A stretch of 64,000 nt of DNA, from NCBI RefSeq assembly GCF_001027545.1, contig NZ_CP009498.1, positions 930,001-994,000 on the forward strand, given 5' to 3'. The stretch comes from Endomicrobium proavitum. GTDB taxonomy: Bacteria; Elusimicrobiota; Endomicrobiia; Endomicrobiales; Endomicrobiaceae. Each line of letters begins with the position of its first letter. Position 1 is the stretch's first letter. Both the position numbers and the translations under genes were made by a program. Positions 26,376 to 35,030 of the stretch are shown piece by piece. The notes beneath the pieces are model-generated. The model worked only from the letters and a program-made list of their open reading frames with translations. It was not told the origin of the DNA and did no database searches.

Positions 26376-28828
26376 TAGTCCAGTTTTCTTGCAATTTTTT
26401 CTGTGGTGAAATTTTCCACTATGTCGCCGGGTTTTATATCGGAATAGTTTTCAAGACCGATGCCGCACTCGTAGCCTTTTTCAACTTCTTTGACGTCGTC
26501 TTTAAATCTTTTCAGCGATGAAATATTTCCTTCAAAAACTATGACGTTATCTCTTAAAAGTCTAACCTTAGAGCCTCTTTGAATTTTGCCGTCAATAACC
26601 GAGCATCCGGAAATAGTTCCGAAACTTGAAAGTTTAAATACTTGTTTAACAACAGCCTTGCCAAGTATTTTTTCTTTCGTGTCCGGATCAAGAAGACCTT
26701 CCATGGCGGCTTTTACGTCCGCAATTAAATCGTAAATTATTCTGTAAACGTTAATTGTTACGCCTTCGTGTTCGGCAAGTTTTTCAACGGCGGCGTCAGG
26801 CCTTAAATTAAAACCTACTATTAACGCGTCGGAAGCTACGGCAAGTGCAACGTCGGACTCGGTAATAGAACCAGCGCCTTTATGGATTATTTTCAAAGTT
26901 ATTTCAGAGGTGGACATTCTTTCCAAAGAATCGCTCAATGCGCCCAGCGACCCTTGAACGTCCGCTTTCAAAATTATGCTTAAATCTTTTGTGTTTCCGG
27001 CGCTTATATCAAGAAGCGAAAGATGGTGGCGCGGTTTTAACGACGCGGCTTTAGCTTTTTCTTTTCTTGATTGCGCAATTTCTCTTGCGTGAGATTCATG
27101 GCTTACAACAACAAATTTGTCGCCCGCCTGAGGAGGTTCGTTTATGCCGAGAACTTCAACAGGGGTGCTTGGAACGGCTTCCGTAAACCTTTTTCCGTGC
27201 TCGTCGGACATCGCGCGGACTTTTCCGTAAGTTGTTCCTATAACAAGATTGTCGCCGATTTTTAAAGTGCCGGTTTGAACCAAAAGCGTTGCAACGGGAC
27301 CTTTTCTCGGGTCAAGTTTTGCTTCCACAACAATTCCTTCCGCGCTTCTGTCGGGGTTGGCTTTAAGTTCCATCATTTCCGCTTTAAGCAAAACCATCTC
27401 TAAAAGAGAATCTATATGAAGTCTTTTTTTAGCGGAAATATCTATCATAATATTTTCGCCGCCCCAATCTTCGGGAACAAGACCGTAGTTGCTGAGCTCT
27501 TGTCTTATTTTCTGCGGATCCGCGCCGGGCAAATCTATTTTATTGACGGCAACTATTACCGGAACGTTTGCCGCTTTAGCGTGATTTATAGCTTCAATTG
27601 TTTGAGGCATAACGCCGTCGGTTGCGGAAACCACAAGTATAACAACATCCGTAACCTGCGCGCCTCTTGAACGCATTGCGGTAAAAGCTTCGTGACCGGG
27701 GGTATCCAAAAATGTAACGTATCCGCCGGTTTGAGTAAGCACTCTGTAAGCGCCTATATGCTGCGTTATTCCGCCGTGCTCGCCGCCCGCTACGTTGGAA
27801 CTTCTTATAGCGTCAAGCAGCGAAGTTTTGCCGTGGTCAACGTGACCCATAATTGTTACAACGGGAGAACGCGGTTTTAATTTCGCAGGGTCTTCAATTT
27901 TATTTTCAACTTTCTCTTCCGAATATATTGAAACAAGTTTCGCATCGTAACCAAGCTCGCTTGCAACAAGTATTGCAATATCCGTGTCAAGTCTTTGGTT
28001 TATTGTTACAAGAGTTCCCATAGACATAAGCTTTTTTATAACGTCGCCTACTTTAAGCTTCATCTTTTCAGATAAATCTTTTACGGTTACAAGTTCGTTT
28101 ATTGAAATTACGCCTAAAGTTTCCGGCGCTGCGGGTTCTTCCGGTTTTTTTATTTCGGGCGTGCTTTGAGTTTGCTGAGGCTGTACAGGTTTAGGCTGTT
28201 CCGGCGTTACCTGTTTGGGCTGCTCAGGCTGAACTTGAGGTTGAGGCGGTTTTGTTTCAACCGATTTCTGTTCTGTTTTTTTAGGAGCTACCGCCGCCGG
28301 AATATTTTTTTGTTCCTGCGGTTTTGGCTGCGCCGAAACAGCGGGCACAACAGGTTTTTGCGGCTGATGATGCGTTTGATGCGCGGCGTGCGAAACATGC
28401 GCCGGCTTTTCTTCGTGTTTTTTTACAGGTTCAACTTTTTGCACGGCAATATGAGTTTTGTGTTCGGGTTTATGCTCGTGTTTTATTTCGTGAGCGGCAT
28501 GTTCTATTTTATGCGCTTCCGTTTTAATATGAGCCGCTTTATGTTCAGCGTGTTTGGTTTCCGTTTGCGCTACATGATCTTTTTCAGCAGTAGTTTTTTT
28601 TGCCGGTTTTTTTGCGACAGAGGGCGCTTTTGCAGCTTTTGTTTTTTTAGATTCCGTTTTTGCAACAGCCTGTTTTTTAGACACAGCTTTAACCTTAACG
28701 GCTTTTTTTTCAGCGCCGTCTTCAGTTTTTTTAACCGTTTTTTTTGCAGCCGTCTCTTTTTTAGCGGACGGCTTCTTTTTAGTTTTTTCTGTATCGGAAT
28801 CTGCTGCTTTTATTTTTGTTGTTGGCAT
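26375..28828 (-). CDS. infB: Translation initiation factor IF-2
   Basis: GTPase that places initiator tRNA on the 30S subunit. The product is 817 residues from the ATG at 28828, with GAGGTG six bases upstream; a GTG three codons earlier lies in that site. The C-terminal two thirds are normal: an IF2N domain (about 245-295), G1 [15 protein letters not shown]3 DTPGHEAF, G4 NKID and domains II-IV. The N-terminal 230 residues are low complexity: first Lys/Ala-rich, then about residues 85-154 with 17 histidines, then a Pro/Gln-rich part. The His-rich tract could bind metal. It lies between nusA and rbfA. Confidence 0.97.
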   Translation of the reverse strand: MPTTKIKAADSDTEKTKKKPSAKKETAAKKTVKKTEDGAEKKAVKVKAVSKKQAVAKTESKKTKAAKAPSVAKKPAKKTTAEKDHVAQTETKHAEHKAAHIKTEAHKIEHAAHEIKHEHKPEHKTHIAVQKVEPVKKHEEKPAHVSHAAHQTHHQPQKPVVPAVSAQPKPQEQKNIPAAVAPKKTEQKSVETKPPQPQVQPEQPKQVTPEQPKPVQPQQTQSTPEIKKPEEPAAPETLGVISINELVTVKDLSEKMKLKVGDVIKKLMSMGTLVTINQRLDTDIAILVASELGYDAKLVSIYSEEKVENKIEDPAKLKPRSPVVTIMGHVDHGKTSLLDAIRSSNVAGGEHGGITQHIGAYRVLTQTGGYVTFLDTPGHEAFTAMRSRGAQVTDVVILVVSATDGVMPQTIEAINHAKAANVPVIVAVNKIDLPGADPQKIRQELSNYGLVPEDWGGENIMIDISAKKRLHIDSLLEMVLLKAEMMELKANPDRSAEGIVVEAKLDPRKGPVATLLVQTGTLKIGDNLVIGTTYGKVRAMSDEHGKRFTEAVPSTPVEVLGINEPPQAGDKFVVVSHESHAREIAQSRKEKAKAASLKPRHHLSLLDISAGNTKDLSIILKADVQGSLGALSDSLERMSTSEITLKIIHKGAGSITESDVALAVASDALIVGFNLRPDAAVEKLAEHEGVTINVYRIIYDLIADVKAAMEGLLDPDTKEKILGKAVVKQVFKLSSFGTISGCSVIDGKIQRGSKVRLLRDNVIVFEGNISSLKRFKDDVKEVEKGYECGIGLENYSDIKPGDIVENFTTEKIARKLD

Positions 28829-28850
28829 AGGCTGCACCTCTTATATCAAT

Positions 28851-30104
28851 TTAGGAAATTTTCTTTTTTGCGGCTTCTATAATTTTTTCTGCCGTTTTAG
28901 GACCTATTCCGGGCAAAGTCGTAAGATCTTCAACGTTAAGAGCCGCGAGTTTTTCTATATCGGAAAAACCTGCCTGAACAAGTATGTCTATTGTTTTTTC
29001 TCCTACGCCTTCAAGCTCTTCAAGCGCGGACGTTTGGCGTTCGGCTTTTTCTTCGTTTGCCTGTTTTTTCTGTCCTTCGGATTTTACGTCTATATGCCAG
29101 CCCGTAAGTTTTGCGGCAAGGCGGACGTTGTGTCCGTTTTTACCTATAGCCAAAGAAAGCATATCGTCGGCAACCGTAACTTCCGCTTGTTTATCGGCTT
29201 CGGATAAAATTGCGACGGATATAACTTTTGCCGGCGACAAAGCTCCCGCAATATACTTCGCAGGATCTACAGAGAAAGGCACTAAATCTATTCTTTCCCC
29301 TCTAAGCTCGTCTATAATAGGCTTAACTCTTGCGCCTTTGACGCCCACGCACGCGCCTACCGGATCTACTTTAGGATTGTGCGAAATTACGGAAACTTTT
29401 GTTCTCATACCGGGTTCGCGCACAACGTTTACTATTTCAACGACTTTTTCGTAAATTTCAGGAACTTCAAGTTCAAAAAGTTTTCTAACAAGCTCGGTGC
29501 TTGCGCGCGACAAAACGGTTCCCGAACCTTTTGCGTTTTTTTCAACTTTAATTATCACGGCTCTTATGTGCTGACCGAGATTAAATTTTTCTTTAAAAAC
29601 CTGCTCGCTTGCGGGAAGAATGGCTTCCGTTTTTCCGAGATCTACAATTATATTTTTGTTTGCAACGCGGTAAATAACGCCGTTGACAATTTGTCCTACT
29701 TTTTCTTTCATCTCGTCGTAAAGAGAATCTCTTTCAGACTCTCTGATTTTTTGAACTATAACCTGTTTTGCAGTCTGTGCGGCAATACGCGAAAAATCCT
29801 GCGTATCAAGAGGAATTTTTACCTCGGCGCCCGGCTCCGCGGAACCTCCGAGTTTTTTTGCGTCTGAAACGCTTATTTCAAGAAGCGGATTTACTACGTC
29901 TTTTGCGACGGTTTTAATTACATAAGCCGCCATCTCGCCTGTTTCCTGATTAACTTTAGCTTCAACGTTAACGTTTTTACCTACGTGTTTTTTATAAGCC
30001 GACACCAAAGCGTTTTCAACAACCGCTAAAATATCTTCTTTTTTAATTTTTTTATCTTTCTCTATTTGCTCAAGAGCCAGCAAAAGTTCGCTCTTTTCTG
30101 ACAT
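28851..30104 (-). CDS. nusA: Transcription elongation/termination factor NusA
   Basis: Binds RNA polymerase and nascent RNA and affects pausing, termination and antitermination. The product is 417 residues: an N-terminal polymerase-binding domain (about 1-125), S1 (GQIVNGVIYRVANKNIIVDLG), two KH domains (DPVGACVGVKGARVKPIIDELRG and LAIGKNGHNVRLAAKLTGW) and a C-terminal helix-hairpin-helix (LTTLPGIGPKTAEKIIEAA). The order rimP-nusA-infB is conserved widely, but the usual ylxR/rplGA-type small genes are absent. Confidence 0.97.
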   Translation of the reverse strand: MSEKSELLLALEQIEKDKKIKKEDILAVVENALVSAYKKHVGKNVNVEAKVNQETGEMAAYVIKTVAKDVVNPLLEISVSDAKKLGGSAEPGAEVKIPLDTQDFSRIAAQTAKQVIVQKIRESERDSLYDEMKEKVGQIVNGVIYRVANKNIIVDLGKTEAILPASEQVFKEKFNLGQHIRAVIIKVEKNAKGSGTVLSRASTELVRKLFELEVPEIYEKVVEIVNVVREPGMRTKVSVISHNPKVDPVGACVGVKGARVKPIIDELRGERIDLVPFSVDPAKYIAGALSPAKVISVAILSEADKQAEVTVADDMLSLAIGKNGHNVRLAAKLTGWHIDVKSEGQKKQANEEKAERQTSALEELEGVGEKTIDILVQAGFSDIEKLAALNVEDLTTLPGIGPKTAEKIIEAAKKKIS

Positions 30105-30125
30105 TTTGTTTCTCCTTTTTTATGC

Positions 30126-30584
30126 TTAAAAATCTGCTTCTAAATTAGCTTTTTTTATTTCTATAATTTCTATTTCCACGCTGCCGTTTGTAAGGTCTTG
30201 CATTACAATTTTCCCGTCGGAGCAAGCCAAAAGAACGCCGGTAAAATTTCTTTGGTTTCCTATAGGGTTAAAAGTTTGAACTTTAATTTTGCTGCCGATA
30301 AATTTTTTAAACGCTTTTTCATTTTTCAAAACTCTTTCAATGCCCGGTGAAGAAACTTCTAAAACGTAAGGGTCTGAAAAAATACTGCTTTCGTCAAGCT
30401 TGGCGCTAAAAATTCTGCTCATGCGTTCGCAATCGTTCATGTTTACGCCGCCGTCTTTATCTATGAAAATTCTTAAAATCATGTCTCCGTCTTCTTTTAC
30501 ATATTGAACGTCAACAATTTCTATACTTTCACTTTCTGCCGACGCGGCTAAAAAATTTTCCGTTTCAACTGCCTTGTTTATCAT
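30126..30584 (-). CDS. rimP: Ribosome maturation factor RimP
   Basis: Needed for 30S subunit assembly. The product is 152 residues from the ATG at 30584. Conserved parts are IEIVDVQYVKEDGDMILRIFID, NMNDCERMSRIFSAKLDE and DPYVLEVSSPGIERVL, then a small C-terminal SH3-like domain. A GTG at 30593 lies inside the AGGTG ribosome-binding site, which places the ATG correctly. It heads the rimP-nusA-infB-rbfA-nrnA-truB-ribF operon behind a good promoter and a leader hairpin. Confidence 0.95.
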   Translation of the reverse strand: MINKAVETENFLAASAESESIEIVDVQYVKEDGDMILRIFIDKDGGVNMNDCERMSRIFSAKLDESSIFSDPYVLEVSSPGIERVLKNEKAFKKFIGSKIKVQTFNPIGNQRNFTGVLLACSDGKIVMQDLTNGSVEIEIIEIKKANLEADF

Positions 30585-30607
30585 ATTTTTCACCTGCCAA
30601 AAATAAG

Positions 30608-30629
30608 AGGTGGCTGTCGCCAGCCACCT
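30608..30629 (-). promoter_or_regulatory. Leader hairpin in front of rimP
   Basis: A perfect 9-bp GC-rich stem (AGGTGGCTG, 30608-30616 with 30621-30629) around a 4-base loop. It lies in the predicted rimP-nusA leader, just after the predicted transcript start and 24 bases before the ATG. TTATTTTTGG follows it. It could be a terminator-like attenuator or a hairpin affecting initiation, fitting an operon that includes nusA. Confidence 0.55.
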
Positions 30630-30643
30630 TTAGTGTAGCTGTT

Positions 30644-30672
30644 ATTATACTAATTATAACAAGAAGTTACAA
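30644..30672 (-). promoter_or_regulatory. Promoter of the rimP-nusA-infB operon
   Basis: TTGTAA (30667-30672) and a perfect TATAAT (30644-30649), with a 17-base spacer on the minus strand. It lies between the rplA terminator and rimP. Confidence 0.8.
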
Positions 30673-30702
30673 GAAATTGCGCGATTACAACAGTTTAAAA
30701 AT

Positions 30703-30731
30703 AAACGCGCGCTTTATTCAAGCGCGCGTTT
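30703..30731 (-). terminator. Terminator after rplA
   Basis: A perfect 12-bp stem (AAACGCGCGCTT, 30703-30714 with 30720-30731) around a 5-base loop, then TATTTTTAA on the minus strand. It ends the tRNA-tuf-rplKA operon. Confidence 0.88.
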
Positions 30732-30761
30732 TATTACATCTGCTTTAGTTTTAAACTAAAA

Positions 30762-31439
30762 TTAAATTCTCGGATCTACGTATACGCCGGGCCCCATTGT
30801 AGAAGAAATGGATACGCTCTTAATATATACGCCTTTAGAACTTGACGGTTTTGCTTTTACTACGGCTTCATACAAAGCTTTTATATTTTCAGACAACTTT
30901 TCTTTATCAAAAGAAACTTTTCCTACGGGAACGTGAATTATTCCGTAAGAATCGTTTTTATATTCTACTCTGCCTTTCTTAAGTTCGCTTACGGCTTTTG
31001 CTATTTCAAAAGTTACCGTTCCGGATTTAGGATTTGGCATAAGACCTTTAGGTCCCAAAATTTTTGCGACTTTGCTCAAATCTTTCATTACGTCCGGAGT
31101 TGCAACCAAAATATCAAAATTAAGAACGCCTTTGGCTATTTCTTCAATCAATTCGTCGGAACCCACGGTGTCTGCGCCAGCGGTCTGCGCTTCTTTCTGT
31201 TTTTCGCCTTTGGCTATAACTGCAACTTTTCTGGTTTTACCTATGCCGTGCGGAAGAGTTACCGTTCCCCTGATAATTTGATCGCTCTGCTTAGGATCTA
31301 TGCCCAGTTTAATGTGCAATTCTACGGTTTCGTCAAACTTCGCTTTTGCGGTTTGCTTTACCAAATCTACCGCCTGATCAAGCTGATACTCTTTTGTTTT
31401 GTCAACAAGTTTTGCCGCTTCGTTAAATTTCTTACCCAT
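30762..31439 (-). CDS. rplA: 50S ribosomal protein L1
   Basis: A large-subunit protein of the L1 stalk and a translational repressor of its own operon in many bacteria. The product is 225 residues. Conserved segments are [58 protein letters not shown] (about 127-142) and [17 protein letters not shown] at the end. The ATG at 31439 has GGGAG seven bases upstream. It follows rplK by 51 bases and is followed by a strong terminator, so rplJ/rplL/rpoBC must be elsewhere. Confidence 0.97.
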   Translation of the reverse strand: MGKKFNEAAKLVDKTKEYQLDQAVDLVKQTAKAKFDETVELHIKLGIDPKQSDQIIRGTVTLPHGIGKTRKVAVIAKGEKQKEAQTAGADTVGSDELIEEIAKGVLNFDILVATPDVMKDLSKVAKILGPKGLMPNPKSGTVTFEIAKAVSELKKGRVEYKNDSYGIIHVPVGKVSFDKEKLSENIKALYEAVVKAKPSSSKGVYIKSVSISSTMGPGVYVDPRI

Positions 31440-31490
31440 TTTTTTCTCCCGTGGTTACGCGTTGCCTTCGGCAACTCCCACATTTTTATT

Positions 31491-31925
31491 TTACTTTACT
31501 ATATCTATTCCCATAGAGCGCGCAGTTCCCTCTACCATAAGCTTTGCGGCTTTAAGATCGCCGTTTGCGTTAAGGTCGGGCATTTTCTGCTTTGCTATTT
31601 CTTCAACCTGAGCTGAAGTAATTTTTCCGACTTTGTTTCTGTTAGGAACGCCTGAAGCTTTTGCAACGCCCGCGGCTTTCTTTACCAACGCCGCCACAGG
31701 AGGCATTTTAGTTATGAACGTAAAAGATCTGTCGTCCATAACGGTTATGACTACAGGTATAGTCATGCCCTGTTCCATTTTTTTTGTTCTTTCGTTAAAC
31801 TGTTTGCAGAAATCCATAATATTAACGCCCTGCTGTCCAAGCGCCGGACCTACCGGCGGGGCCGGATTTGCTCCGCCTGCGGGAATCTGAAGTTTAATCA
31901 TTGCTTTTACTTTTTTTGGTGCCAT
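31491..31925 (-). CDS. rplK: 50S ribosomal protein L11
   Basis: Part of the GTPase-associated centre. The product is 144 residues. The start [24 protein letters not shown]-type segment, followed by [16 protein letters not shown], and the C-terminal RNA-binding domain ([30 protein letters not shown]) are diagnostic. The ATG at 31925 has AGGAGC eight bases upstream. The order nusG-rplK-rplA is the ancestral one. Confidence 0.97.
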   Translation of the reverse strand: MAPKKVKAMIKLQIPAGGANPAPPVGPALGQQGVNIMDFCKQFNERTKKMEQGMTIPVVITVMDDRSFTFITKMPPVAALVKKAAGVAKASGVPNRNKVGKITSAQVEEIAKQKMPDLNANGDLKAAKLMVEGTARSMGIDIVK

Positions 31926-31972
31926 TTGCTTTTGCTCCTATTTAATCTGCTTTTTTATACGCTTTCTATCGC

Positions 31973-32503
31973 TTATATTTTTTCTACCTGTAAGAAGTCC
32001 AATTCAACCGGAGTAGGTCTTCCGAAGATGGTAACCATAACTTTAAGTTTGCCTCTCTCTTGGTTAACCTCTTCAACAAGTCCGATAAAATGCTTAAACG
32101 GACCTTCAATAATACGCACATTTTCTTCTTTTTCAAACGATACCGCCGGTCTTGGTTTAGAAGCGTCCGGGTTAACTATGGTGTTGAGAAGATTATCAAC
32201 TTCGTCCTGCGCCATAGGAACGGGTTTTACTCCGCCCAGAAAACCTGTTACGCCGGCTGTATTTCTTATAAGCCAATACGTTGTATTATTAACCGTCATT
32301 TCTACAAAAACATATCCCGGATAAAATTTTCTTTTTTTAATTCTTTTCTTGTTCTGCTTAACTTCAACAACTTCCTCGGTAGGAACAAGAATGTTGGAAA
32401 TAACGTCATGCATATTTAAATTAGAAACAGCCATTTCCAAACTTTTCTTTACTTTATCTTCATGACCTGAATAAGTATGGACAACATACCATTGGTTTGC
32501 CAT
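31973..32503 (-). CDS. nusG: Transcription termination/antitermination protein NusG
   Basis: Binds RNA polymerase and couples it to Rho or the ribosome. The product is 176 residues. The NGN domain begins QWYVVHTYSGHEDKVKKSLE and includes KKRKFYPGYVFVEM and a GVTGFLGG motif. The C-terminal KOW domain is VRIIEGPFKHFIGLVEEVNQERGKLKVMV. The ATG at 32503 has GAGG six bases upstream. It is 17 bases after secE. Confidence 0.97.
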   Translation of the reverse strand: MANQWYVVHTYSGHEDKVKKSLEMAVSNLNMHDVISNILVPTEEVVEVKQNKKRIKKRKFYPGYVFVEMTVNNTTYWLIRNTAGVTGFLGGVKPVPMAQDEVDNLLNTIVNPDASKPRPAVSFEKEENVRIIEGPFKHFIGLVEEVNQERGKLKVMVTIFGRPTPVELDFLQVEKI

Positions 32504-32520
32504 TGTTTACCTCAAGAGAC

Positions 32521-32709
32521 TTATAATATACGTCCTATAACGCCGCCTAAAACCAAATCTACGACGCTGACGAACGCTGCCATTATCAAAACAAAAATTA
32601 CAACCAATATGGTTGTAGCAACAACTTCTTTTTTACCAAGCCACGTAACTTTTGCAAGTTCGCGGTAAGCATCTTTAAAAAATTGGACGGTTTTTGCAAA
32701 AAAATTCAT
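32521..32709 (-). CDS. secE: Preprotein translocase subunit SecE
   Basis: A small subunit of the SecYEG channel. The product is 62 residues with an amphipathic N-terminal helix (FFKDAYRELAKVTWLGKKEVVATT, the conserved cytosolic part) and one transmembrane segment (about 33-58). This is the short single-span form. It sits between tRNA-Trp and nusG, the common bacterial order. Confidence 0.95.
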   Translation of the reverse strand: MNFFAKTVQFFKDAYRELAKVTWLGKKEVVATTILVVIFVLIMAAFVSVVDLVLGGVIGRIL

Positions 32710-32748
32710 TTTAAACCTTCAAAACTTTATATTTGACGTCATCAAAAC

Positions 32749-32822
32749 TGGCGGGGGCAGAAGGATTTGAACCTCCAAAGCCGGTTTTGGAGACCGGAAG
32801 TTTACCGTTAGCCTATGCCCCC
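32749..32822 (-). tRNA. tRNA-Trp (anticodon CCA)
   Basis: The cloverleaf has acceptor GGGGGCA/TGCCCCC, discriminator G and an encoded CCA end. The anticodon arm is CCGGT-CTCCAAA-ACCGG. It lies between rpmG and secE, as in many bacteria. Of the five tRNAs in the window, it is the one with a templated CCA. Confidence 0.96.
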
Positions 32823-32973
32823 TTTAACGGCAGAGCTTAATTTTAAAAGTGTAAAGTATAATTTTTGCGCTTTAGCTTCGCTAAAACCTATAACAGATTT
32901 CGGTTATGCCGAAATTCCTTATTTAAACTTTATTTAAACTTTAAACTTTAATATTTACTCTTTGTCTTTCTAA
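32823..32973. other. Intergenic stretch rpmG to tRNA-Trp
   Basis: No gene is seen. The stretch contains a small palindrome (TTTCGG-TTATG-CCGAAA, near 32897-32913) and TTTAAACTT-type low-complexity repeats. On the minus strand this is a spacer inside the operon, without a T-rich terminator. Confidence 0.4.
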
Positions 32974-33126
32974 CTATTTTGTTTCTTTATGAAGCGTTCT
33001 TTTTCCGCAATTTTTACAGAACTTATTTAATTCAAGCTTGCCTTCCTGTTTTTTACCTTTGTCAAAATAGTAATTTCTATTTTTGCAAACGGTGCAAGCC
33101 ATAGTGATAATAACTCTTTCAGCCAT
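32974..33126 (-). CDS. rpmG: 50S ribosomal protein L33
   Basis: The product is 50 residues from the ATG at 33126. It is the zinc-ribbon (four-cysteine) form: CTVC near the N-terminus and CKNC near the C-terminus, with the usual [11 protein letters not shown] and [19 protein letters not shown] segments. The in-frame upstream ATG at 33159 would add 11 residues; the ATG at 33126 has AAGGAA upstream and matches the family start. It lies between tuf and tRNA-Trp. Cys-containing L33 is expected when zinc is not limiting. Confidence 0.93.
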   Translation of the reverse strand: MAERVIITMACTVCKNRNYYFDKGKKQEGKLELNKFCKNCGKRTLHKETK

Positions 33127-33167
33127 CTTAATATTCCTTTTTTTAACTGCAAATTTCAAAGTTTAAT

Positions 33168-33220
33168 GTTCAAAGTTCAAATAAGGATTAACTTTCCTGC
33201 TCCTTATCTGAACTTTGAAC
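33168..33220. repeat. Large inverted repeat after tuf
   Basis: The arms GTTCAAAGTTCAAATAAGGA (33168-33187) and its near-perfect complement (33201-33220) match at 19 of 20 positions, around a 13-base loop. It lies between the tuf stop and rpmG. The CAAAGTTC unit is a low-complexity repeat. It may trim or slow transcripts after tuf, but it lacks a strong T-run. Confidence 0.7.
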
Positions 33221-33232
33221 TTTGTATTTTTG

Positions 33233-34432
33233 TTATTCCGATATTTCGGTTACAACGCCGGAGCCTACTGTTCTTCCGCCTTCCCTGATTGCAAATCTTA
33301 ACTGCTTTTCCATTGCTACCGGCATTATCAACTCTATATCCATCGTTATATTGTCGCCCGGCATCACCATTTCTACTCCCTGCGGTAAATGCGCTATTCC
33401 CGTTACGTCCGTCGTTCTAAAGTAGAACTGCGGTCTGTATCCCGTAAAGAACGGCGTATGTCTTCCGCCTTCTTCTTTCGTCAATATATACACTTGTCCT
33501 TTAAACTTCTTATGCGGCTTTATGCTTCCCGGCGCTGCTATTACCTGCCCTCTTTCTACCTGATTCTTTTCTATTCCTCTCAACAACATTCCTATATTAT
33601 CTCCTGCCTGCGCCGTATCAAGCAGCTTTCTGAACATTTCTATTCCCGTCACCACTGACTTTCTTGTTTCCTGTATTCCTATTATTTCTACGTTCTCTCC
33701 TACTTTTACTACTCCCTTCTCTACTCTTCCTGTTGCTACCGTTCCTCTTCCTGTTATTGAAAATACGTCTTCTACGCTCATCAAGAACGGTTTATCTATA
33801 TCTCTTGCGGGCAGCGGGATTGTTTCATCTACCGCGTCCATCAATTTTAATATTGAATCCACTCCTTCCTGCTTCCCTTCCAATGCCTGCAACGCGCTTC
33901 CTCTTATTATTGGCGTTTTGTCGCCGGGGAAGTTATATTTCGTTAACAAGTCCCTTACTTCCATTTCTACCAAGTCCAACAGCTCTTTATCTTCTACTGC
34001 ATCGCATTTATTTAAGAACACCACTATTGCCGGCACGTTTACTTGTCTTGCCAATAATATATGTTCCCTTGTTTGCGGCATTGGGCCGTCCAACGCGCTT
34101 ACTACCAATATTGCTCCGTCCATTTGCGCTGCGCCCGTTATCATGTTCTTTACATAATCCGCGTGTCCCGGGCAGTCTATGTGCGCGTAGTGTCTTTTAT
34201 CCGTTGAATATTCTACGTGCGATACTGCTATTGTTACTATTTTTGACGCGTCTCTTCTTCCCTGGCTTTCCGACGCTTTTGCTACTTGGTCGTATGATAT
34301 GTATTCCGCCAATCCTTTATCGCCCAGCACTTTTGTTATTGCTGCCGTCAATGTCGTTTTGCCGTGGTCCACGTGCCCTATTGTTCCTACGTTTACGTGC
34401 GGTTTGCTTCTGTCAAATTTTTCTTTTGCCAT
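33233..34432 (-). CDS. tuf: Elongation factor Tu
   Basis: Delivers aminoacyl-tRNA to the ribosome. The product is 399 residues. G motifs are GHVDHGKT (about 19-26), [20 protein letters not shown] and NKCD. Domain II/III landmarks are [13 protein letters not shown] and the C-terminal [14 protein letters not shown]. The ATG at 34432 has GGGAG ten bases upstream. The codons are strongly biased, so the plus strand opposite carries long spurious frames. It sits between tRNA-Thr and rpmG, the conserved tufB-type context. Confidence 0.98.
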   Translation of the reverse strand: MAKEKFDRSKPHVNVGTIGHVDHGKTTLTAAITKVLGDKGLAEYISYDQVAKASESQGRRDASKIVTIAVSHVEYSTDKRHYAHIDCPGHADYVKNMITGAAQMDGAILVVSALDGPMPQTREHILLARQVNVPAIVVFLNKCDAVEDKELLDLVEMEVRDLLTKYNFPGDKTPIIRGSALQALEGKQEGVDSILKLMDAVDETIPLPARDIDKPFLMSVEDVFSITGRGTVATGRVEKGVVKVGENVEIIGIQETRKSVVTGIEMFRKLLDTAQAGDNIGMLLRGIEKNQVERGQVIAAPGSIKPHKKFKGQVYILTKEEGGRHTPFFTGYRPQFYFRTTDVTGIAHLPQGVEMVMPGDNITMDIELIMPVAMEKQLRFAIREGGRTVGSGVVTEISE

Positions 34433-34470
34433 TTTTCGTCTCCCTATTGGTTATCTTATATCTGAATGAA

Positions 34471-34542
34471 AGCCGAGGGCGGGAATTGAACCCGCGACCA
34501 CCTCCTTACCAAGGAGGTGCTCTACCACTGAGCCACCTCGGC
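34471..34542 (-). tRNA. tRNA-Thr (anticodon GGT)
   Basis: The cloverleaf has acceptor GCCGAGG/CCTCGGC, anticodon arm CCTCC-TTGGTAA-GGAGG and T arm GCGGG-TTCAATT-CCCGC. No CCA is encoded. It lies directly upstream of tuf. Confidence 0.96.
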
Positions 34543-34648
34543 AGTAACAGCGGAAGCTCAGAGAGCGTGGAAGTTGAGATGTTTTGCACAAACAACAACA
34601 ACCAAGCTTCTAAACTGCTAAACTTCAAAACTTCATTTCTTATAAATA

Positions 34649-34719
34649 AGCGGGAGACGGGAATCGAACCCGCATGGCCAGCTTGGAAGGCTGGAGCACT
34701 ACCACTGTGCTACTCCCGC
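34649..34719 (-). tRNA. tRNA-Gly (anticodon TCC)
   Basis: The cloverleaf has acceptor GCGGGAG/CTCCCGC, anticodon arm CCAGC-CTTCCAA-GCTGG and T arm GCGGG-TTCGATT-CCCGT. No CCA is encoded. It is part of the Tyr-Gly-Thr-tuf cluster. Confidence 0.96.
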
Positions 34720-34727
34720 AAAAAACA

Positions 34728-34845
34728 CAATTAGTAATTAGCAATGAGTAATGAATAATTTTGGAGCGGCAAAGCCGCAATATTATTAGTGCGCAAAGCG
34801 CACACGACATTTACTCATCACTCATTACTAATTCTTAATTGCCGT
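34728..34845. repeat. Spacer with inverted AGTAATGAGTAATGA-type repeats
   Basis: The interval between tRNA-Tyr and tRNA-Gly has AATTAGTAATTAGCAATGAG near 34730-34750. Its inverted counterpart (ACTCATCACTCATTACTAATT) is near 34813-34833. They flank a small GC-rich core with GCGGCAAAGCCGC and GTGCGCAAAGCGCAC palindromes. Confidence 0.6.
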
Positions 34846-34851
34846 ATGAAA

Positions 34852-34934
34852 TGGGGGCGGATGGATTCGAACCACCGAAGGGCAAGCCCGCCAGATTTAC
34901 AGTCTGGTGCATTAGACCGCTCTGCCACACCCCC
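34852..34934 (-). tRNA. tRNA-Tyr (anticodon GTA)
   Basis: A class II tRNA of 83 bases with a long variable arm. Its acceptor is GGGGGTG/CGCCCCC with one G-U pair, and its anticodon arm is CCAGA-CTGTAAA-TCTGG. No CCA is encoded. It is the first gene of the operon. Confidence 0.96.
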
Positions 34935-34984
34935 GTTAATTTTAGACAAAGGAAAAAAGAACTTTTGAAAAGACTAACCCGAAG

Positions 34985-35013
34985 ATTATACAACAAAGAT
35001 TTTTAAATGTCAA
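34985..35013 (-). promoter_or_regulatory. Promoter of the tRNA-Tyr...tuf...rplA operon
   Basis: TTGACA (35008-35013) and TATAAT (34985-34990) with a 17-base spacer: a full consensus promoter. It starts the operon about 45 bases before tRNA-Tyr. It is the best promoter match in the window, as expected for tuf and tRNAs. Confidence 0.92.
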
Positions 35014-35030
35014 TAAATATCGGAGGGTAT

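Noticed and set aside
33664-34734. A 356-codon plus-strand frame across tuf and two tRNAs
   Set aside because: It is antisense to EF-Tu and passes through tRNA-Thr and tRNA-Gly; the product is Leu/Arg-rich nonsense.
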